Below, piece after piece: positions 12,455 to 21,650 of a stretch of 39,834 nucleotides of DNA (position 1 is the stretch's first letter; the number at the start of each line of letters is the position of its first letter). The notes beneath the pieces were generated by a model. That model saw only the letters and a list, made by a program, of their open reading frames with translations, had not been told where the DNA came from and ran no database searches. Origin of the DNA: Acidobacteriota bacterium (lineage in GTDB: Bacteria; Acidobacteriota; Vicinamibacteria; Vicinamibacterales; 2-12-FULL-66-21); the NCBI GenBank assembly GCA_003223835.1, contig QHWR01000077.1:41076-80909 (forward strand), in the 5' to 3' direction. The position numbers and the translations under genes are program-made.

Positions 12455-12511
12455 GGCGCCTCCGGCGCAGTCCCGCTTGTCGCGCACGCCGCGACCGGGA
12501 CAAAACGTCAA

Positions 12512-12541
12512 TTTATACCATTCGGAGACACGTGTTCTCAA
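12512..12541 (-). promoter_or_regulatory. Predicted promoter of the ATP synthase operon
   Basis: On the minus strand a -35 TTGAGA (12536-12541) is separated by 18 bp from a -10 TATAAA (12512-12517). Transcription would begin about 50 bases before the atpF' GTG. It lies in the gap between selD and atpF', so the ATP synthase genes need not depend on the parAB-selD transcript. Confidence 0.6.
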
Positions 12542-12561
12542 GGTTTGCAGGGTTGATCGGG

Positions 12562-13590
12562 TCACCGCAGGCGAACGGCAACGCCCTGGGCGGCGGTCAC
12601 CGAGCCGATGAGCCATCCATGGGCGTGGCGTGCCTGCAACGCCGCCTGAAGATCGGAGGCCTTGTCGGCCGCGACCGCGATGAGAAGACCGCCCGACGTT
12701 TGCGGGTCATAGAGCATCTGCACGCGACGCGGGTCCACCCGCTCGCCGACCGCGACGCCCGCGCTGAAGTGTTCCTGATTCGTCCGCCCGCCTCCGGGGG
12801 TGTTCCGTTCGACGAGGTCGAGGACGCCCGGCAGCAGCGGGACGGCGTCCACGTCGATCGCCAGCGTCGCGCCGCTCGCGCGCGCGAGTTCGGAGCCATG
12901 GCCGATGAGGCCGAAGCCCGTGATGTCTGTGCAGGCGTGCACGCCGGCGACCGTCGTCATCGCCTCTGCCGCCGCGCGATTCAACGTCGTCATCGAGGCG
13001 ACGGCGGCGTCGAGCGCTTCGCTCGGCGCGCGATCGAACCTGAGCGCGGTCGCGATCACGCCGGTGCCAATTGGCTTCGTCAGGATCAATACGTCGCCTG
13101 CACGCGCGCCCGCGTTCGACAGGACGCGCGCGGGATCGATTTCTCCGCTGACGGCGTACCCGAACTTGATCTCGGGATCCTGGATCGTGTGGCCGCCGAG
13201 CAGCGCGACGCCCGCTTCCTGCAGCTTCTCGAGACCGCCGCGAAAGATGGTGGACAACACGGCAGGATCGGCGTCCTTCGGAAAGCAGGCGACCGCGAGC
13301 GCCGTCAGCGGATGTCCGCCCATCGCGTACACGTCCGATAACGCGTTGGCGGCGGCGATGCGGCCGTACGTGAGCGGGTCATCGACGATCGGCGTGAAGA
13401 AGTCGATCGTCTGCACGAGCGCGCGGTTCGCGTCCAGTCGGTACACACCCGCATCGTCCGAGGTCCTGTAGTCGACCAGGACCCGTTCGTCGTGCGTCAA
13501 CGGCAGGTCGCCCAGCACCTGGGCGAGCTCACCCGCGGCGAGCTTGCTCGCTCAACCGGCGCAGCTTGAGTATTCGGTCAGTCGTTTCAT
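12562..13590 (-). CDS. selD: Selenide, water dikinase SelD containing selenocysteine (in-frame UGA)
   Basis: SelD makes selenophosphate from selenide and ATP, the selenium donor for Sec-tRNA. Starting at the ATG at 13590, the reading frame is MKRLTEYSSCAG, then TGA (13552-13554), then ASKLAAGELAQVLGDLPL and onward without stop to 12562 (342 residues counting Sec). The UGA falls at residue 13, three before Lys16, exactly the spacing of the catalytic Cys17/Lys20 pair of E. coli SelD, so Sec13 replaces the catalytic Cys. Downstream are TIDFFTPIVDDPLTYGRIAAANALSDVYAMGG, LLGGHTI, TDITGFGLIGH and DPQTSGGLL. The ATG overlaps the parB stop as ATGA. Automatic calling starts it after the UGA, losing the active site. 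Confidence 0.95.
13521..13551 (-). promoter_or_regulatory. Bacterial SECIS-like hairpin just after the selD UGA
   Basis: Reading the minus strand from the base after the UGA, eight bases are followed by GCTCGCC-GCG-GGTGAGC, a 7-bp stem (one G-U pair) with a GCG loop; an adjoining A-U pair and further pairs separated by two mismatches lengthen it. The apical loop begins with G about 16 nt after the UGA, within the range described for bacterial SECIS elements. It would bind SelB to direct Sec insertion. Confidence 0.65.
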
Positions 13591-14432
13591 GGCTTCTCCG
13601 TCAGATGCTCGTAGATTCGCTGCAGCTCGTCTTCGTCCTTGAAGTCGATCTCGACGCGGCCCCCTTTTCCTTTTCGCGCGATCCGCACGCGCGTGCCGAG
13701 CGCGAGGCGCAGCCGCTCTTCCGCGGCGCGCGTGTGGACGTCCGTCTGCGGTTCCGTCTTCGGCGGCGGCGCCGTCGCCTTGCGAATCAGCGACTCGGCG
13801 TCGCGGACGGACAACGCCGCCGTCACGATTTCGCGTCCGACGCGGAGCTGCGCGGCCTCGTCGGGAAGCGCGAGCAGCGCGCGCGCGTGGCCCATCGACA
13901 GCGAGCCGGACGCCAGATTCGCGCGGACCTCCTGCGGGAGCCGGAGGAGGCGGACGTAATTCGCGATCGACGATCGATCCTTCCCCACGGAGTCGGCGAT
14001 CTGTTCCTGCGTGAGGTGGAACTCGTCGGCGAGCCGCCGGTACGCGTGCGCTTCCTCGATCGGATTCAGATCTTCGCGCTGGATGTTTTCGATGAGCGCG
14101 GACGCGAGCAGACGATCTTCAGGAATATCGCGCACGACGATCGGGACCTTGAGGAGACCCGCCCGCTGCGCCGCGCGCCACCGGCGTTCGCCCGCCACGA
14201 TCTCGTACCCGTCGTCCATCTTGCGGACGACGATCGGTTGGATGATGCCGTGGCCGCGAATCGATTTCGCGAGATCCTCGATGCGGCCCTCGTCTATCGA
14301 CGAGCGCGGCTGGAATCTGTTCGGCCGCAGCAGATCCGTGTCGACCTCGACGGCGCGGTCGGCCGGCGCGACGGGCGCGTCGGGGATCAGGGCGCTCAGG
14401 CCGCGCCCGAGCGCGGGACGTTTCTCAGCCAT
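13587..14432 (-). CDS. parB: Chromosome partitioning protein ParB (CTPase)
   Basis: ParB loads at parS, spreads as a CTP-gated clamp and stimulates the ParA ATPase to move the origin. The 281-residue protein has the ALGRGLSALI start (7-16), the CTP-binding motifs GERRWRA (81-87) and ENIQRED (115-121), a helix-turn-helix (TQEQIADSVGKDRSSIANYVRLLRLP, 141-166) for parS, and the C-terminal dimerisation end (GGRVEIDFKDEDELQRIYEHL). It overlaps the end of parA by 8 bp and selD by 4 bp, forming a coupled set. The predicted parS site is about 850 bp upstream. Confidence 0.97.
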   Translation of the reverse strand: MAEKRPALGRGLSALIPDAPVAPADRAVEVDTDLLRPNRFQPRSSIDEGRIEDLAKSIRGHGIIQPIVVRKMDDGYEIVAGERRWRAAQRAGLLKVPIVVRDIPEDRLLASALIENIQREDLNPIEEAHAYRRLADEFHLTQEQIADSVGKDRSSIANYVRLLRLPQEVRANLASGSLSMGHARALLALPDEAAQLRVGREIVTAALSVRDAESLIRKATAPPPKTEPQTDVHTRAAEERLRLALGTRVRIARKGKGGRVEIDFKDEDELQRIYEHLTEKP

Positions 14433-15173
14433 GGTGAGGCTCCGGTTCTCGAGGCGCGGCCGCGCGGGCGAGGACTTCGCGCGCGAGCGCGAGGTACGCC
14501 TCCGCGCCGCGTGATTTCACGTCGTAGAGGATCGCGGGCATGCCGTGGCTCGGCGCTTCGCCGAGACGGATGTTGCGTGGGATGACGGTGGTGTAGACGC
14601 GGTCTTGAAAAAATCCGCGGATGTCGCGGGCGACCTGCTGGCCGAGATTCGTCCGCTCGTCGTGCATCGTCATCAGGACGCCGGCGATGTCGAGCGACGG
14701 GTTGAGCGTCGCGCGCACGCGCCGGAGCGTCGCGACGAGATCGGCCAGGCCTTCGAGCGCGAAATATTCGCAGTTGAGCGGGATCAGGATCGCGTCCGCG
14801 GCGACGAGCGCGTTGAGCGTCAGCAGCCCCAGCGACGGTGGCGTGTCGATGAAGATGTAATCGAAGCGGTCGCGCAGCGGTTGGATGAACGCGTGCAGCC
14901 GGCGCTCGCGATCCGGGAGCGACACGAGTTCGAGTTCCGCGCCGGTGAGGTTGCGGTCGGCGGGAATGAGGAACAGCGACTTGATCCGGGTTTCGAGGAC
15001 GAACGCGCCCGGATCCGCGTGGGGCCGACTCCACTGGTCAGATTGGCTTGCGGGTCGGTATCGACGAGAAGGACGCGCTGTTCGCCGAGCGCCAGCGATG
15101 CCGCTAAGTTGATGGCAGTAGTGGTTTTACCGACGCCGCCCTTCTGATTGGCGACCGCGAGGACACGGCTCAT
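14425..15173 (-). pseudogene. parA: Chromosome partitioning ATPase ParA/Soj, frameshifted with an internal deletion
   Basis: ParA is the ATPase partner of ParB. From ATG 15173 the deviant Walker [19 protein letters not shown] and [14 protein letters not shown] (to residue 50) are normal. The frame then breaks around 15010-15023. Another frame continues with [64 protein letters not shown] and a normal C-terminus at 14425. Family members have roughly 20 residues (the KG...GTIYDAL block) between these points, so about 55-75 nt appear to be missing together with the frame. 749 nt is not a multiple of three. With parB and parS intact, an assembly or sequencing deletion is the simplest reading. Confidence 0.86.
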
Positions 15174-15279
15174 CTGGTAAATGCCCTAATTAACGCCGCG
15201 CTCTGAACTTGAAAAGGCTCCCGGCGAGCATAGCCGCCTCCAGCCACAGCGATCAAGCGGGCAACCGGGAAATCTCACT

Positions 15280-15293
15280 GTTCCACGTGGAAC
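15280..15293. promoter_or_regulatory. parS centromere site
   Basis: GTTCCACGTGGAAC is a perfect 14-bp palindrome matching the ParB-binding consensus (GTTTCACGTGAAAC) in its GC-rich form, which I recall as the form used in Myxococcus. It sits between rsmG and parA, ending one base before the rsmG stop triplet (15295-15297), about 7 kb from the DnaA boxes. It is the only perfect match noticed in the window. Confidence 0.88.
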
Positions 15294-15294
15294 G

Positions 15295-15936
15295 TCAACC
15301 CGCGAAAGTCGCCTTGAGCAGAAAACTCCGACCGGCGGGCAATAGCGGGTGGACCGCAACATTGGTGAAGTCAGAGGTCGAGATCTCTCCGGGCACGGCG
15401 GAGGAAGGAAGAAACAGCAGGATGCAGCCGCCTGGCTGCAAGACCCGGCCGAACGCCCCGAGTTCCGGTACCCCAATCCGGACCGCTCGAACGGAAACGG
15501 CCGAGAACATCGACTGGAACTCAGGGTTTAGCGCGAGGTTCTCGAGTCTCGCCGTCTCCACAGATGCGCGCTCCAGCCCCAGCGCGCGCACGGCCTCGCG
15601 AAGAAACGCGGCCTTTCGGCTGCGCGCTTCGACCATCACGAGCGACGCGTGCGGAGCGGCGAGTTTCAGCGGAATCGCCGGCGATCCCCCGCCCGAGCCG
15701 ACGTCCAGCAGCGAGAACGTCTTTGCCGGCAGACACGTGGCTGCGAGCACGGGCTCCAGCAGCAGCCGGTCTATCGCCTCGTCCTCATCGGTCAGGGCCG
15801 TCAGATTGATTCTCCGATTCCAGCGCTGGAGCAGCTCGAAGTAGGCGAGAAGAGGCCCGGCAAGACTCGCAGACAACGTCACGCCCGCCCGCTTGGCCCG
15901 GCGCGCGAGCCGGACTTCAAGGGCGCGAGAGGCCAC
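15295..15936 (-). CDS. rsmG: 16S rRNA (guanine527-N7) methyltransferase RsmG
   Basis: RsmG methylates G527 of 16S rRNA using SAM. The 213-residue sequence has the SAM-binding loop [13 protein letters not shown] (78-90), preceded by the family segment [16 protein letters not shown]. The C-terminal part carries the [21 protein letters not shown] strand-loop of Rossmann methyltransferases. It overlaps the end of mnmG by 20 bp, as in the classical mnmE-mnmG-rsmG-parA-parB order. A 121-bp gap holding parS follows before parA. Confidence 0.93.
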   Translation of the reverse strand: MASRALEVRLARRAKRAGVTLSASLAGPLLAYFELLQRWNRRINLTALTDEDEAIDRLLLEPVLAATCLPAKTFSLLDVGSGGGSPAIPLKLAAPHASLVMVEARSRKAAFLREAVRALGLERASVETARLENLALNPEFQSMFSAVSVRAVRIGVPELGAFGRVLQPGGCILLFLPSSAVPGEISTSDFTNVAVHPLLPAGRSFLLKATFAG

Positions 15937-17776
15937 GCGCAGACGACTCCGGTTCGGAGTCCCGAGACCGCATCACGTGCGCGGCGACGACGGCGATGGC
16001 CGCGGGGGTGACGCCGGGAATTCGCAGAGCCTGGCCGAGCGTCGAAGGCCGGATCGTCGTGAGCCGCTCGACCATTTCGCGCGACAGCCCGGGGATACCG
16101 GCAAAATCGAGCGACGGGGGGATGCGGCGATCTTCCTGCTTCCGGAGACGGTCGATGGCCTGCTGTTGACGCCGGAGATAGCCCTCGTACTTGATTCCGG
16201 TCTCGAGGCTCGCGACGTCGAGCATCCCGTCGCGAATCTCCAACGTCAGGCCCCCCTCGTCCAGCAAGTGTTGGAGCGTCACCTCCGGCTGCTTCAGCGC
16301 TCGAGACGCTGGCACCCGAGCACCGCGCACGTCCACCGTGGATGCGGCAATCCTCGCCTGGTTGGCCGCGAGCCGCGCGCGCCGCTCCTCGAATCGCGAC
16401 CACCGCTCGTCGTCCACGAGGCCGATCTCGCGGCCAACGGGCGTCAGACGCAGGTCGGCGTTGTCGATGCGGAGAAGCAGCCGATGCTCCGCGCGCGACG
16501 TGAACATGCGGTACGGCTCGAGGCAGCCCTTCGTTACCAGGTCGTCGATCAGCACCGCGATGTACGCGTCCTCGCGTCCGAGGATCAGCGCGTCTTTGCC
16601 GCGGACGGCACGGGCCGCGTTGATGCCCGCGATTAGTCCCTGCGCCGCCGCCTCCTCGTATCCCGACGTGCCGTTGATCTGCCCCGCGAGAAAGAGTCCG
16701 CGCACGTGTTTCGTCTCGAGCGAGCGATGGAGCTCCGTCGGCTGGATGAAGTCGTACTCGACGGCATAGCCGGGTCGCAGGATCTCCGCGTCCTCGAGTC
16801 CTGGCAACGCGTGGACGATCTCCGCCTGCGCCGCCGCGGGGAGGCTCATCGAATACCCGTTGACGTAGACCTCGTCGACGTCGAGGCCTTCCGGCTCCAG
16901 AAAAATCTGGTGACGATCGCGATGCGGAAAGCGCATCACCTTATCCTCGAGCGACGGACAGTAACGCGGACCAATTCCCGAAATCTGACCGTTGTAGAGC
17001 GGAGATTCAGCGATGTGGGCGCGCACCAGATCGTGCACGCGGTCCGTCGTGTGAACGATGTGGCAGGAAATCTGTGGGCGCGCGATTGCGCCTGTCAGAA
17101 ACGAGAAAGGCACGATCGGCTCGTCGCCGCGCTGCTCGGCGAAGCGTGAAAAGTCGATGCTGCGACGGTGAAGCCGCGGGGGCGTGCCGGTCTTCAACCG
17201 TCCCCACGCGAAGCCGAACGACTTCAGCGAGTCGGCCAGATCCCGCGACGGCGGTTCGCCCGCGCGGCCCGACGGTCTCTGTTCGCGGCCGACATGGACG
17301 AGGCCGTTCAGGAACGTGCCGGTCGTGATCACGAGGGCATCGCACGCGATCGCGTCGCCGTCCTCCAGCGCGAGTCCGGTGACGCGCCCCTCGTTGACGA
17401 GAATCCTGCCGGCCTTCCCGATAATCCAGGAGACGCGCGGCTCCGCGTCGAGCGCCGCGCGCACCCAGGCGCCGTAACGGCGTTTGTCGGCCTGCGCGCG
17501 CGGCGACCACACGGCCGGGCCTCGGCTGCGATTGAGCAGCTTGAACTGGATGCCGGTCGCGTCGATCGCGAGACCCATCAGACCGCCCATCGCGTCGATC
17601 TCGCGGACGAGATGCCCCTTCGCGGTCCCGCCGACGGCCGGATTGCATGGCATGTGCGCGACGGTGTCGTTCGAGAGCGTGCAGATGGCGACGTCGAGTC
17701 CCATCCGCGCCGCCGCCCGCGCGGCTTCGACGCCCGCGTGCCCCGCCCCGATCACGACGATCTCGTGATGCCGCAT
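15917..17776 (-). CDS. mnmG: tRNA uridine-5-carboxymethylaminomethyl modification enzyme MnmG
   Basis: MnmG (GidA) is the FAD protein that acts with MnmE to modify wobble uridine 34 of certain tRNAs. The 619-residue protein starts with the FAD-binding [17 protein letters not shown], then the [24 protein letters not shown] motif, the [17 protein letters not shown] region, [20 protein letters not shown] and the C-terminal helical domain ([28 protein letters not shown]). Length matches the family. Only 16 bp separate it from mnmE. Confidence 0.98.
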   Translation of the reverse strand: MRHHEIVVIGAGHAGVEAARAAARMGLDVAICTLSNDTVAHMPCNPAVGGTAKGHLVREIDAMGGLMGLAIDATGIQFKLLNRSRGPAVWSPRAQADKRRYGAWVRAALDAEPRVSWIIGKAGRILVNEGRVTGLALEDGDAIACDALVITTGTFLNGLVHVGREQRPSGRAGEPPSRDLADSLKSFGFAWGRLKTGTPPRLHRRSIDFSRFAEQRGDEPIVPFSFLTGAIARPQISCHIVHTTDRVHDLVRAHIAESPLYNGQISGIGPRYCPSLEDKVMRFPHRDRHQIFLEPEGLDVDEVYVNGYSMSLPAAAQAEIVHALPGLEDAEILRPGYAVEYDFIQPTELHRSLETKHVRGLFLAGQINGTSGYEEAAAQGLIAGINAARAVRGKDALILGREDAYIAVLIDDLVTKGCLEPYRMFTSRAEHRLLLRIDNADLRLTPVGREIGLVDDERWSRFEERRARLAANQARIAASTVDVRGARVPASRALKQPEVTLQHLLDEGGLTLEIRDGMLDVASLETGIKYEGYLRRQQQAIDRLRKQEDRRIPPSLDFAGIPGLSREMVERLTTIRPSTLGQALRIPGVTPAAIAVVAAHVMRSRDSEPESSARGLSRP

Positions 17777-17792
17777 GTAAATACGTAATGCC

Positions 17793-19145
17793 TTATTTGC
17801 CGATGCAGAACCGCTCGAAGATCGTCCTCAGCACATCGTCGGGCGTGCGGGCGCCCGTCACTTCGTCGAAGGCCGCTCGGGCCTCGTGCAGGTCCGCGAG
17901 CAGGAATTCCTCCGACGCGCCGCCCGCCGCCGCCGCCCGCGCGCGTTCGACCGATTCCCGCGCGCGCTCGAGCAACGCTCGGTGGCGCGCGTTCGCGACC
18001 GCCGCACGATCGCGAAGAGGTTCGGCGTCGACGGCGCGCACGAGCGCGCGGCCCAGCGCCGCGCACCCCTCGCCGGTGACGGCGGACAGTTCGAGCGCAT
18101 CGCATCCGAGCAACGCGGGATCCCACGCGGCGTTCAGATCGCTCTTGCTGGCGACGACGACCCGGCGTGTCGTCGCCGTCAGCTCGAGCAGGTGACGATC
18201 GTCGGCCGTCAGGGGCTGGGACCGATCCAGCAGTACGACGGCGACCTCGGCGACCGCGTGTGCCTGCCGCGCGCGTGCGATGCCCTCTTCTTCGATCGGA
18301 TCCGACGCCGCTTCGCGCAGGCCCGCGGTGTCGACCAGCGTGAAGGGAATGCCGTCGATGTCCACGCGCTCCGTCAAAAGATCGCGCGTCGTTCCAGGAA
18401 CGTCCGTGACGATCGCCCGCTCCGCGCCGGCGAGGCGGTTGAACAGGGTGGACTTCCCGACGTTGGGGCGGCCGACGACGACGGCCGTGCAGCCTTCACG
18501 GATCATGCGGCCACGCGCGGCGTCGACCAGCAGGTCGTCGAGGCTCGTCGCGATCCGTGCCAGCGAAGCCGCGGCTTCGTCCGGCGTGATGAAGTGGTAA
18601 CCCTCGTCGGGGAAATCCAGCGACGCCTCGAGACGCGCGATCAAGTCCATCAGCGGGTCGTCGATCGCGCGGAGGCGCGCGGTCAGCGTGCCGTCGAGTT
18701 GATCGAAAGCCGCCCGCGCCTGCAGCGGCGTGACGGCGTCGATCAATTCCGCGACGGCCTCGGCCTGGACCAGATCGATCCGGCCGTTCAGATAGGCGCG
18801 CAGCGTGAACTCGCCCGGCTCCGCGAGGCGCGCGCCCGCTTGCATCGCAGCGCGCTGAATCGCCGCGAGGACGACGGGGCTTCCGTGCGCGGAAATCTCG
18901 ATGACGTCGTCGCCCGTGTAGGAATGCGGCGACGGGAAGAACGTGACGACGGCCCTGTCGATCGAGGCGGCGTCAATGGACCGCACCGTCGTGAGCGTCG
19001 CGCGGCGAGGCTCGAACGCGCTGTCCCGGCGGGTCAGGCGCGACGCGATCGGCGCCGCGTCGGGCCCGCTGATCCGTACGACGCCAATTCCGCCCCGTCC
19101 CGGCGGCGTCGCGATCGCGACAATGGTGTCGTCAGTGGAGAACAT
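17793..19145 (-). CDS. mnmE: tRNA modification GTPase MnmE
   Basis: MnmE (TrmE) is the GTPase half of the MnmEG complex. The 450 residues comprise the folate-binding N-terminal domain ([22 protein letters not shown]), a helical domain, and an inserted G domain: G1 GRPNVGKS (225-232), PGTTRD, DTAGL near 271, and a G4 motif of SKSD rather than NKxD. The essential C-terminus CIGK is present (447-450). It is followed closely by mnmG. Upstream it is separated from jag by a heptamer array that takes the place where a promoter would be expected. Confidence 0.98.
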   Translation of the reverse strand: MFSTDDTIVAIATPPGRGGIGVVRISGPDAAPIASRLTRRDSAFEPRRATLTTVRSIDAASIDRAVVTFFPSPHSYTGDDVIEISAHGSPVVLAAIQRAAMQAGARLAEPGEFTLRAYLNGRIDLVQAEAVAELIDAVTPLQARAAFDQLDGTLTARLRAIDDPLMDLIARLEASLDFPDEGYHFITPDEAAASLARIATSLDDLLVDAARGRMIREGCTAVVVGRPNVGKSTLFNRLAGAERAIVTDVPGTTRDLLTERVDIDGIPFTLVDTAGLREAASDPIEEEGIARARQAHAVAEVAVVLLDRSQPLTADDRHLLELTATTRRVVVASKSDLNAAWDPALLGCDALELSAVTGEGCAALGRALVRAVDAEPLRDRAAVANARHRALLERARESVERARAAAAGGASEEFLLADLHEARAAFDEVTGARTPDDVLRTIFERFCIGK

Positions 19146-19151
19146 CGAAGT

Positions 19152-19221
19152 GCTGAATGCCGAGTGCTGAATGCTGAATTGAGTCCTTGAATGTCTTCAT
19201 TCAGCATTCAACATTCAAAAA
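19152..19221. repeat. Facing heptamer arrays between jag and mnmE
   Basis: Four units TGCTGAA, TGCCGAG, TGCTGAA, TGCTGAA (19152-19179) face three inverted units TTCAGCA, TTCAACA, TTCAAAA (19201-19221) across a 21-bp spacer. The two halves are reverse complements at unit level and could fold into a long imperfect hairpin. The array fills most of the 100-bp gap upstream of mnmE. No other feature is evident there. Confidence 0.85.
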
Positions 19222-19245
19222 TCCGAATTGCCTGTGTTCGTCGCG

Positions 19246-19695
19246 CTAGCGGCGGACGGAAATGATCACCGTCTTCAGGAACGCGTCGCCGATGCTTTCC
19301 GACGACATCGCGGCGTCTTCCGCGACGGTCAGGTGGACCACGCGTCGGGCGTACGGGTTGAGCGGACCCATTTCCTGCGACGCGCCCGACGACCTCGCCT
19401 TGTCCATCAGGAAGCGCGCCATCTGCCGCAGCTCCGCATCCTTGCCGCGGCGGTAATCCATGCAATCGACGATGAAGCGCCGGTCGTCGGTCAGCTCGCG
19501 CTTGAACGCCGTGTTCACGATGTGCTGCAGCGCGTCGAGCGTCTCGCCTTTACGCCGGAGCAATTCCTCGCCGCCCTGGCCTTTGAGATCCACGCGCACG
19601 GCGTCGCGCTCCTCGATGACGTGCACCTCCAGCGGCAGGCCCATGGCGTCGAGCACGCCGCGCATGAATCCCGTCACGCGTTGCTGCAAATCCAT
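19246..19695 (-). CDS. jag: Jag/KhpB-like KH-R3H RNA-binding protein
   Basis: Small RNA-binding protein found beside yidC in many bacteria. The 149 residues contain a KH-type domain (about 22-75, with RRKGETLDALQHIVN) and an R3H domain (about 85-148, with LNPYARRVVHLTV). The N-terminal Jag_N domain seen in Firmicutes is absent, as is usual outside that phylum. It starts 3 bp after the yidC stop and is surely cotranscribed with it. Its RNA targets cannot be told from the sequence. Confidence 0.92.
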   Translation of the reverse strand: MDLQQRVTGFMRGVLDAMGLPLEVHVIEERDAVRVDLKGQGGEELLRRKGETLDALQHIVNTAFKRELTDDRRFIVDCMDYRRGKDAELRQMARFLMDKARSSGASQEMGPLNPYARRVVHLTVAEDAAMSSESIGDAFLKTVIISVRR

Positions 19696-19698
19696 TCC

Positions 19699-21417
19699 TC
19701 AGCTCCGATCTTTCGCCTGATCGGTGCGGCCGCCGCCGACGCGCTTGATTCGCCGCTCCGCGGGGGGACGCACCGTGCGCGGCTTCGTCGGCCCGATCAG
19801 CCTGTTGGTGATCAGCTGCTGGCCGATCCCCCACAGGTTCGTCGTCGTCCAGTAAATGACGAGCCCGCTGGGCGCCCACAGGAACATCCCGGTGAAGACG
19901 ATGGGCATGATCAGCATGACGCGCTGCTGCGTCGGGTCCGTCGCGGCGGGGACCATCTTCTGCTGCACGAGCTGCGTGATGCCCATCAGAATCGGCGTCA
20001 CGAACAACGGATCGGGCGCCGACAGATCGTGGATCCAGAGCGTGAACGGCGCGCCGCGCAGCTCGATCGCGACGGCGAGGAGCGAGTAGAACGCAAAGAG
20101 CACGGGGAGCGTCAGGAGCATCGGCACGCAGCCGCTCGCGGGGTTCACGCCGCGCTCGCGATACAGGTTCATCAGCTCGACGTTCATCTTCTGGCGCGCG
20201 GGATCGCTCATCTTGAGCTTCGCGTAGCGATCCTGAATCGCTTTCACTTCAGGCTGGATCTCCTGCATCTTCCGCATCGACACGACGCTCTTGTGCCGGA
20301 GCGGGAACATGGCCAGGTTGATCAGCACCGTCAGCGTGATGAGCGACCATCCGTAGTTGCCGATGTAGCCGTTGATCCACTTCAGCGCGCGCAGCAGCGG
20401 AACGACGAGCCACGAGAACATGCCGAAGTCGATCGCGCGCACGAGGTCCAGATCCACCGACGCGAGGACGTCGAAGTCCTTGGGTCCGAGAAAGAACCGC
20501 GCGTTCTGGGGCGGCGCCGCGAACCTGGCGGACCAGATGACGAAGTGCGCGCCGTCCTCGACGCCTGGGATGGGAACGTCGAGCGCCTGATACTGCAGGT
20601 GCAGGGGAGCGGACCCGACGATCACCGTCGCGAAATAGTGGTCGTCGGCGCCGGCAAACCCGAAGATGCCCTCCTCGACCGGCTGGGCGGCGATCTTGGT
20701 GGGCGCGACGCGCGTCACTTTACCGTCCCGGAAAAACAGCGGCTGCGGCGGAGGGTTATAGGAGCGCGAGTGCAGGACGACCCCGGTGCCCAACGCGGGA
20801 CCCCACTCAATCGTCGGATTCACCGGCTGGCCATTGTTCGTGACGGCCGCCGACATCGTCACGACGTACGGATGCGCCGCCGAAAACGTGAACGTCTTCG
20901 CCGCGACGAGGCCGCTCGCGTCGCGGTAGTCGAACTGCAGCGTCTGCGTCCCCGTCGAGACAGTGATCGATTCGGCGCTCGGCGTGAACGTGCCGCGCCC
21001 GAGTCGCGCGCTGACACCCGCGTCGTCCGCCGCCAGCGTGAATGGACGCACCGCATCCGCCGGCACGTTGTGCGGCACCAGGTCGAGCGGTTGTCCCTGT
21101 GCGTCCGCGTACTTCTTCAGCCGCCAGCTTTTCAGCGAACCGCCGCGTGTGGAGAAGACGGCATGCACGTCGGCGCCGTCCACCACGACGTCGCGTTCCG
21201 CGTCCGCCGGCTGCCCTGTGACCGGCGCCTCGGCCGGAAGCGTGGAGCCCGCCGGCGCGGCGCTTGCCGGCTGCTGCGCCGCCGAAGGAGTGGGCTGTTG
21301 CGTGACGGCTGGCTTCGTCGCCGCCGGATTGGGCTCCGGAGGGGACGGCATCAGCGCCTGATAGACGTACAGGACCACGAACGACAGGAGGACGGCGAGC
21401 AGGACGCGCTTTTCCAT
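19699..21417 (-). CDS. yidC: Membrane protein insertase YidC
   Basis: YidC inserts and folds inner-membrane proteins. The 572-residue protein is the Gram-negative form: N-terminal membrane anchor (residues 5-22, LLAVLLSFVVLYVYQAL), a Pro/Ala-rich linker, a large periplasmic beta domain (about 75-345), and the conserved C-terminal membrane core (NYGWSLITLTVLINLAMFPLRHKSVVSMRKMQ, GVNPASGCVPMLLTLPVLFAFYSLL, WAPSGLVIYWTTTNLWGIGQQ). The conserved arginine of the hydrophilic groove is in PLRHKS. It starts 5 bp after yidD. The large opposite-strand ORF covering this gene is a composition shadow. Confidence 0.98.
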   Translation of the reverse strand: MEKRVLLAVLLSFVVLYVYQALMPSPPEPNPAATKPAVTQQPTPSAAQQPASAAPAGSTLPAEAPVTGQPADAERDVVVDGADVHAVFSTRGGSLKSWRLKKYADAQGQPLDLVPHNVPADAVRPFTLAADDAGVSARLGRGTFTPSAESITVSTGTQTLQFDYRDASGLVAAKTFTFSAAHPYVVTMSAAVTNNGQPVNPTIEWGPALGTGVVLHSRSYNPPPQPLFFRDGKVTRVAPTKIAAQPVEEGIFGFAGADDHYFATVIVGSAPLHLQYQALDVPIPGVEDGAHFVIWSARFAAPPQNARFFLGPKDFDVLASVDLDLVRAIDFGMFSWLVVPLLRALKWINGYIGNYGWSLITLTVLINLAMFPLRHKSVVSMRKMQEIQPEVKAIQDRYAKLKMSDPARQKMNVELMNLYRERGVNPASGCVPMLLTLPVLFAFYSLLAVAIELRGAPFTLWIHDLSAPDPLFVTPILMGITQLVQQKMVPAATDPTQQRVMLIMPIVFTGMFLWAPSGLVIYWTTTNLWGIGQQLITNRLIGPTKPRTVRPPAERRIKRVGGGRTDQAKDRS

Positions 21418-21422
21418 CGACG

Positions 21423-21650
21423 TCAGACCTGTCCGCTGGCTGGCGGGACCGGATCAACGCCGGCGGCGCCAAACGGATGACACCGGCTGAGCCGACGGAC
21501 AGCCAACCCGGACCCGCGAATCACGCCATGAATGCGGATGGCCTCGATCGCGTAGACAGAGCACGTCGGCTCGAACCGGCAGGCGCCGCCGACGAGCGGC
21601 GATAAGGTCAGTTGGTACAGGCGGATAGTGAGAATCGCGAGTCGCGTCAT
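21423..21650 (-). CDS. yidD: Membrane protein insertion efficiency factor YidD
   Basis: A 75-residue member of the YidD (DUF37) family, which assists YidC-dependent insertion. The sequence has the invariant YQLTLSPLVGGACRFEPTCSVYAIEAI and RLSRCHPFGAAGVDPVP, with the conserved cysteines in CRFEPTCS and RCHPF. An amphipathic N-terminal helix (TRLAILTIRLYQLTLSP) fits peripheral membrane attachment. Its ATG overlaps the rnpA stop as ATGA. Confidence 0.96.
   Translation of the reverse strand: MTRLAILTIRLYQLTLSPLVGGACRFEPTCSVYAIEAIRIHGVIRGSGLAVRRLSRCHPFGAAGVDPVPPASGQV

Noticed and set aside
13552-13554. UGA near the start of selD as a nonsense mutation making a pseudogene or requiring a later start.
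   Set aside because: The codon falls exactly at the catalytic Cys position, flanking residues fit SelD, a SECIS-like hairpin follows, and the ATGA overlap with parB fixes the upstream start.
19228-21480. A 750-codon open frame on the plus strand opposite yidC and jag, and many similar long opposite-strand frames.
   Set aside because: They are rich in Arg/Asp/His/Glu as expected from complementing GC-rich codons, and the opposite strand encodes clear conserved proteins.
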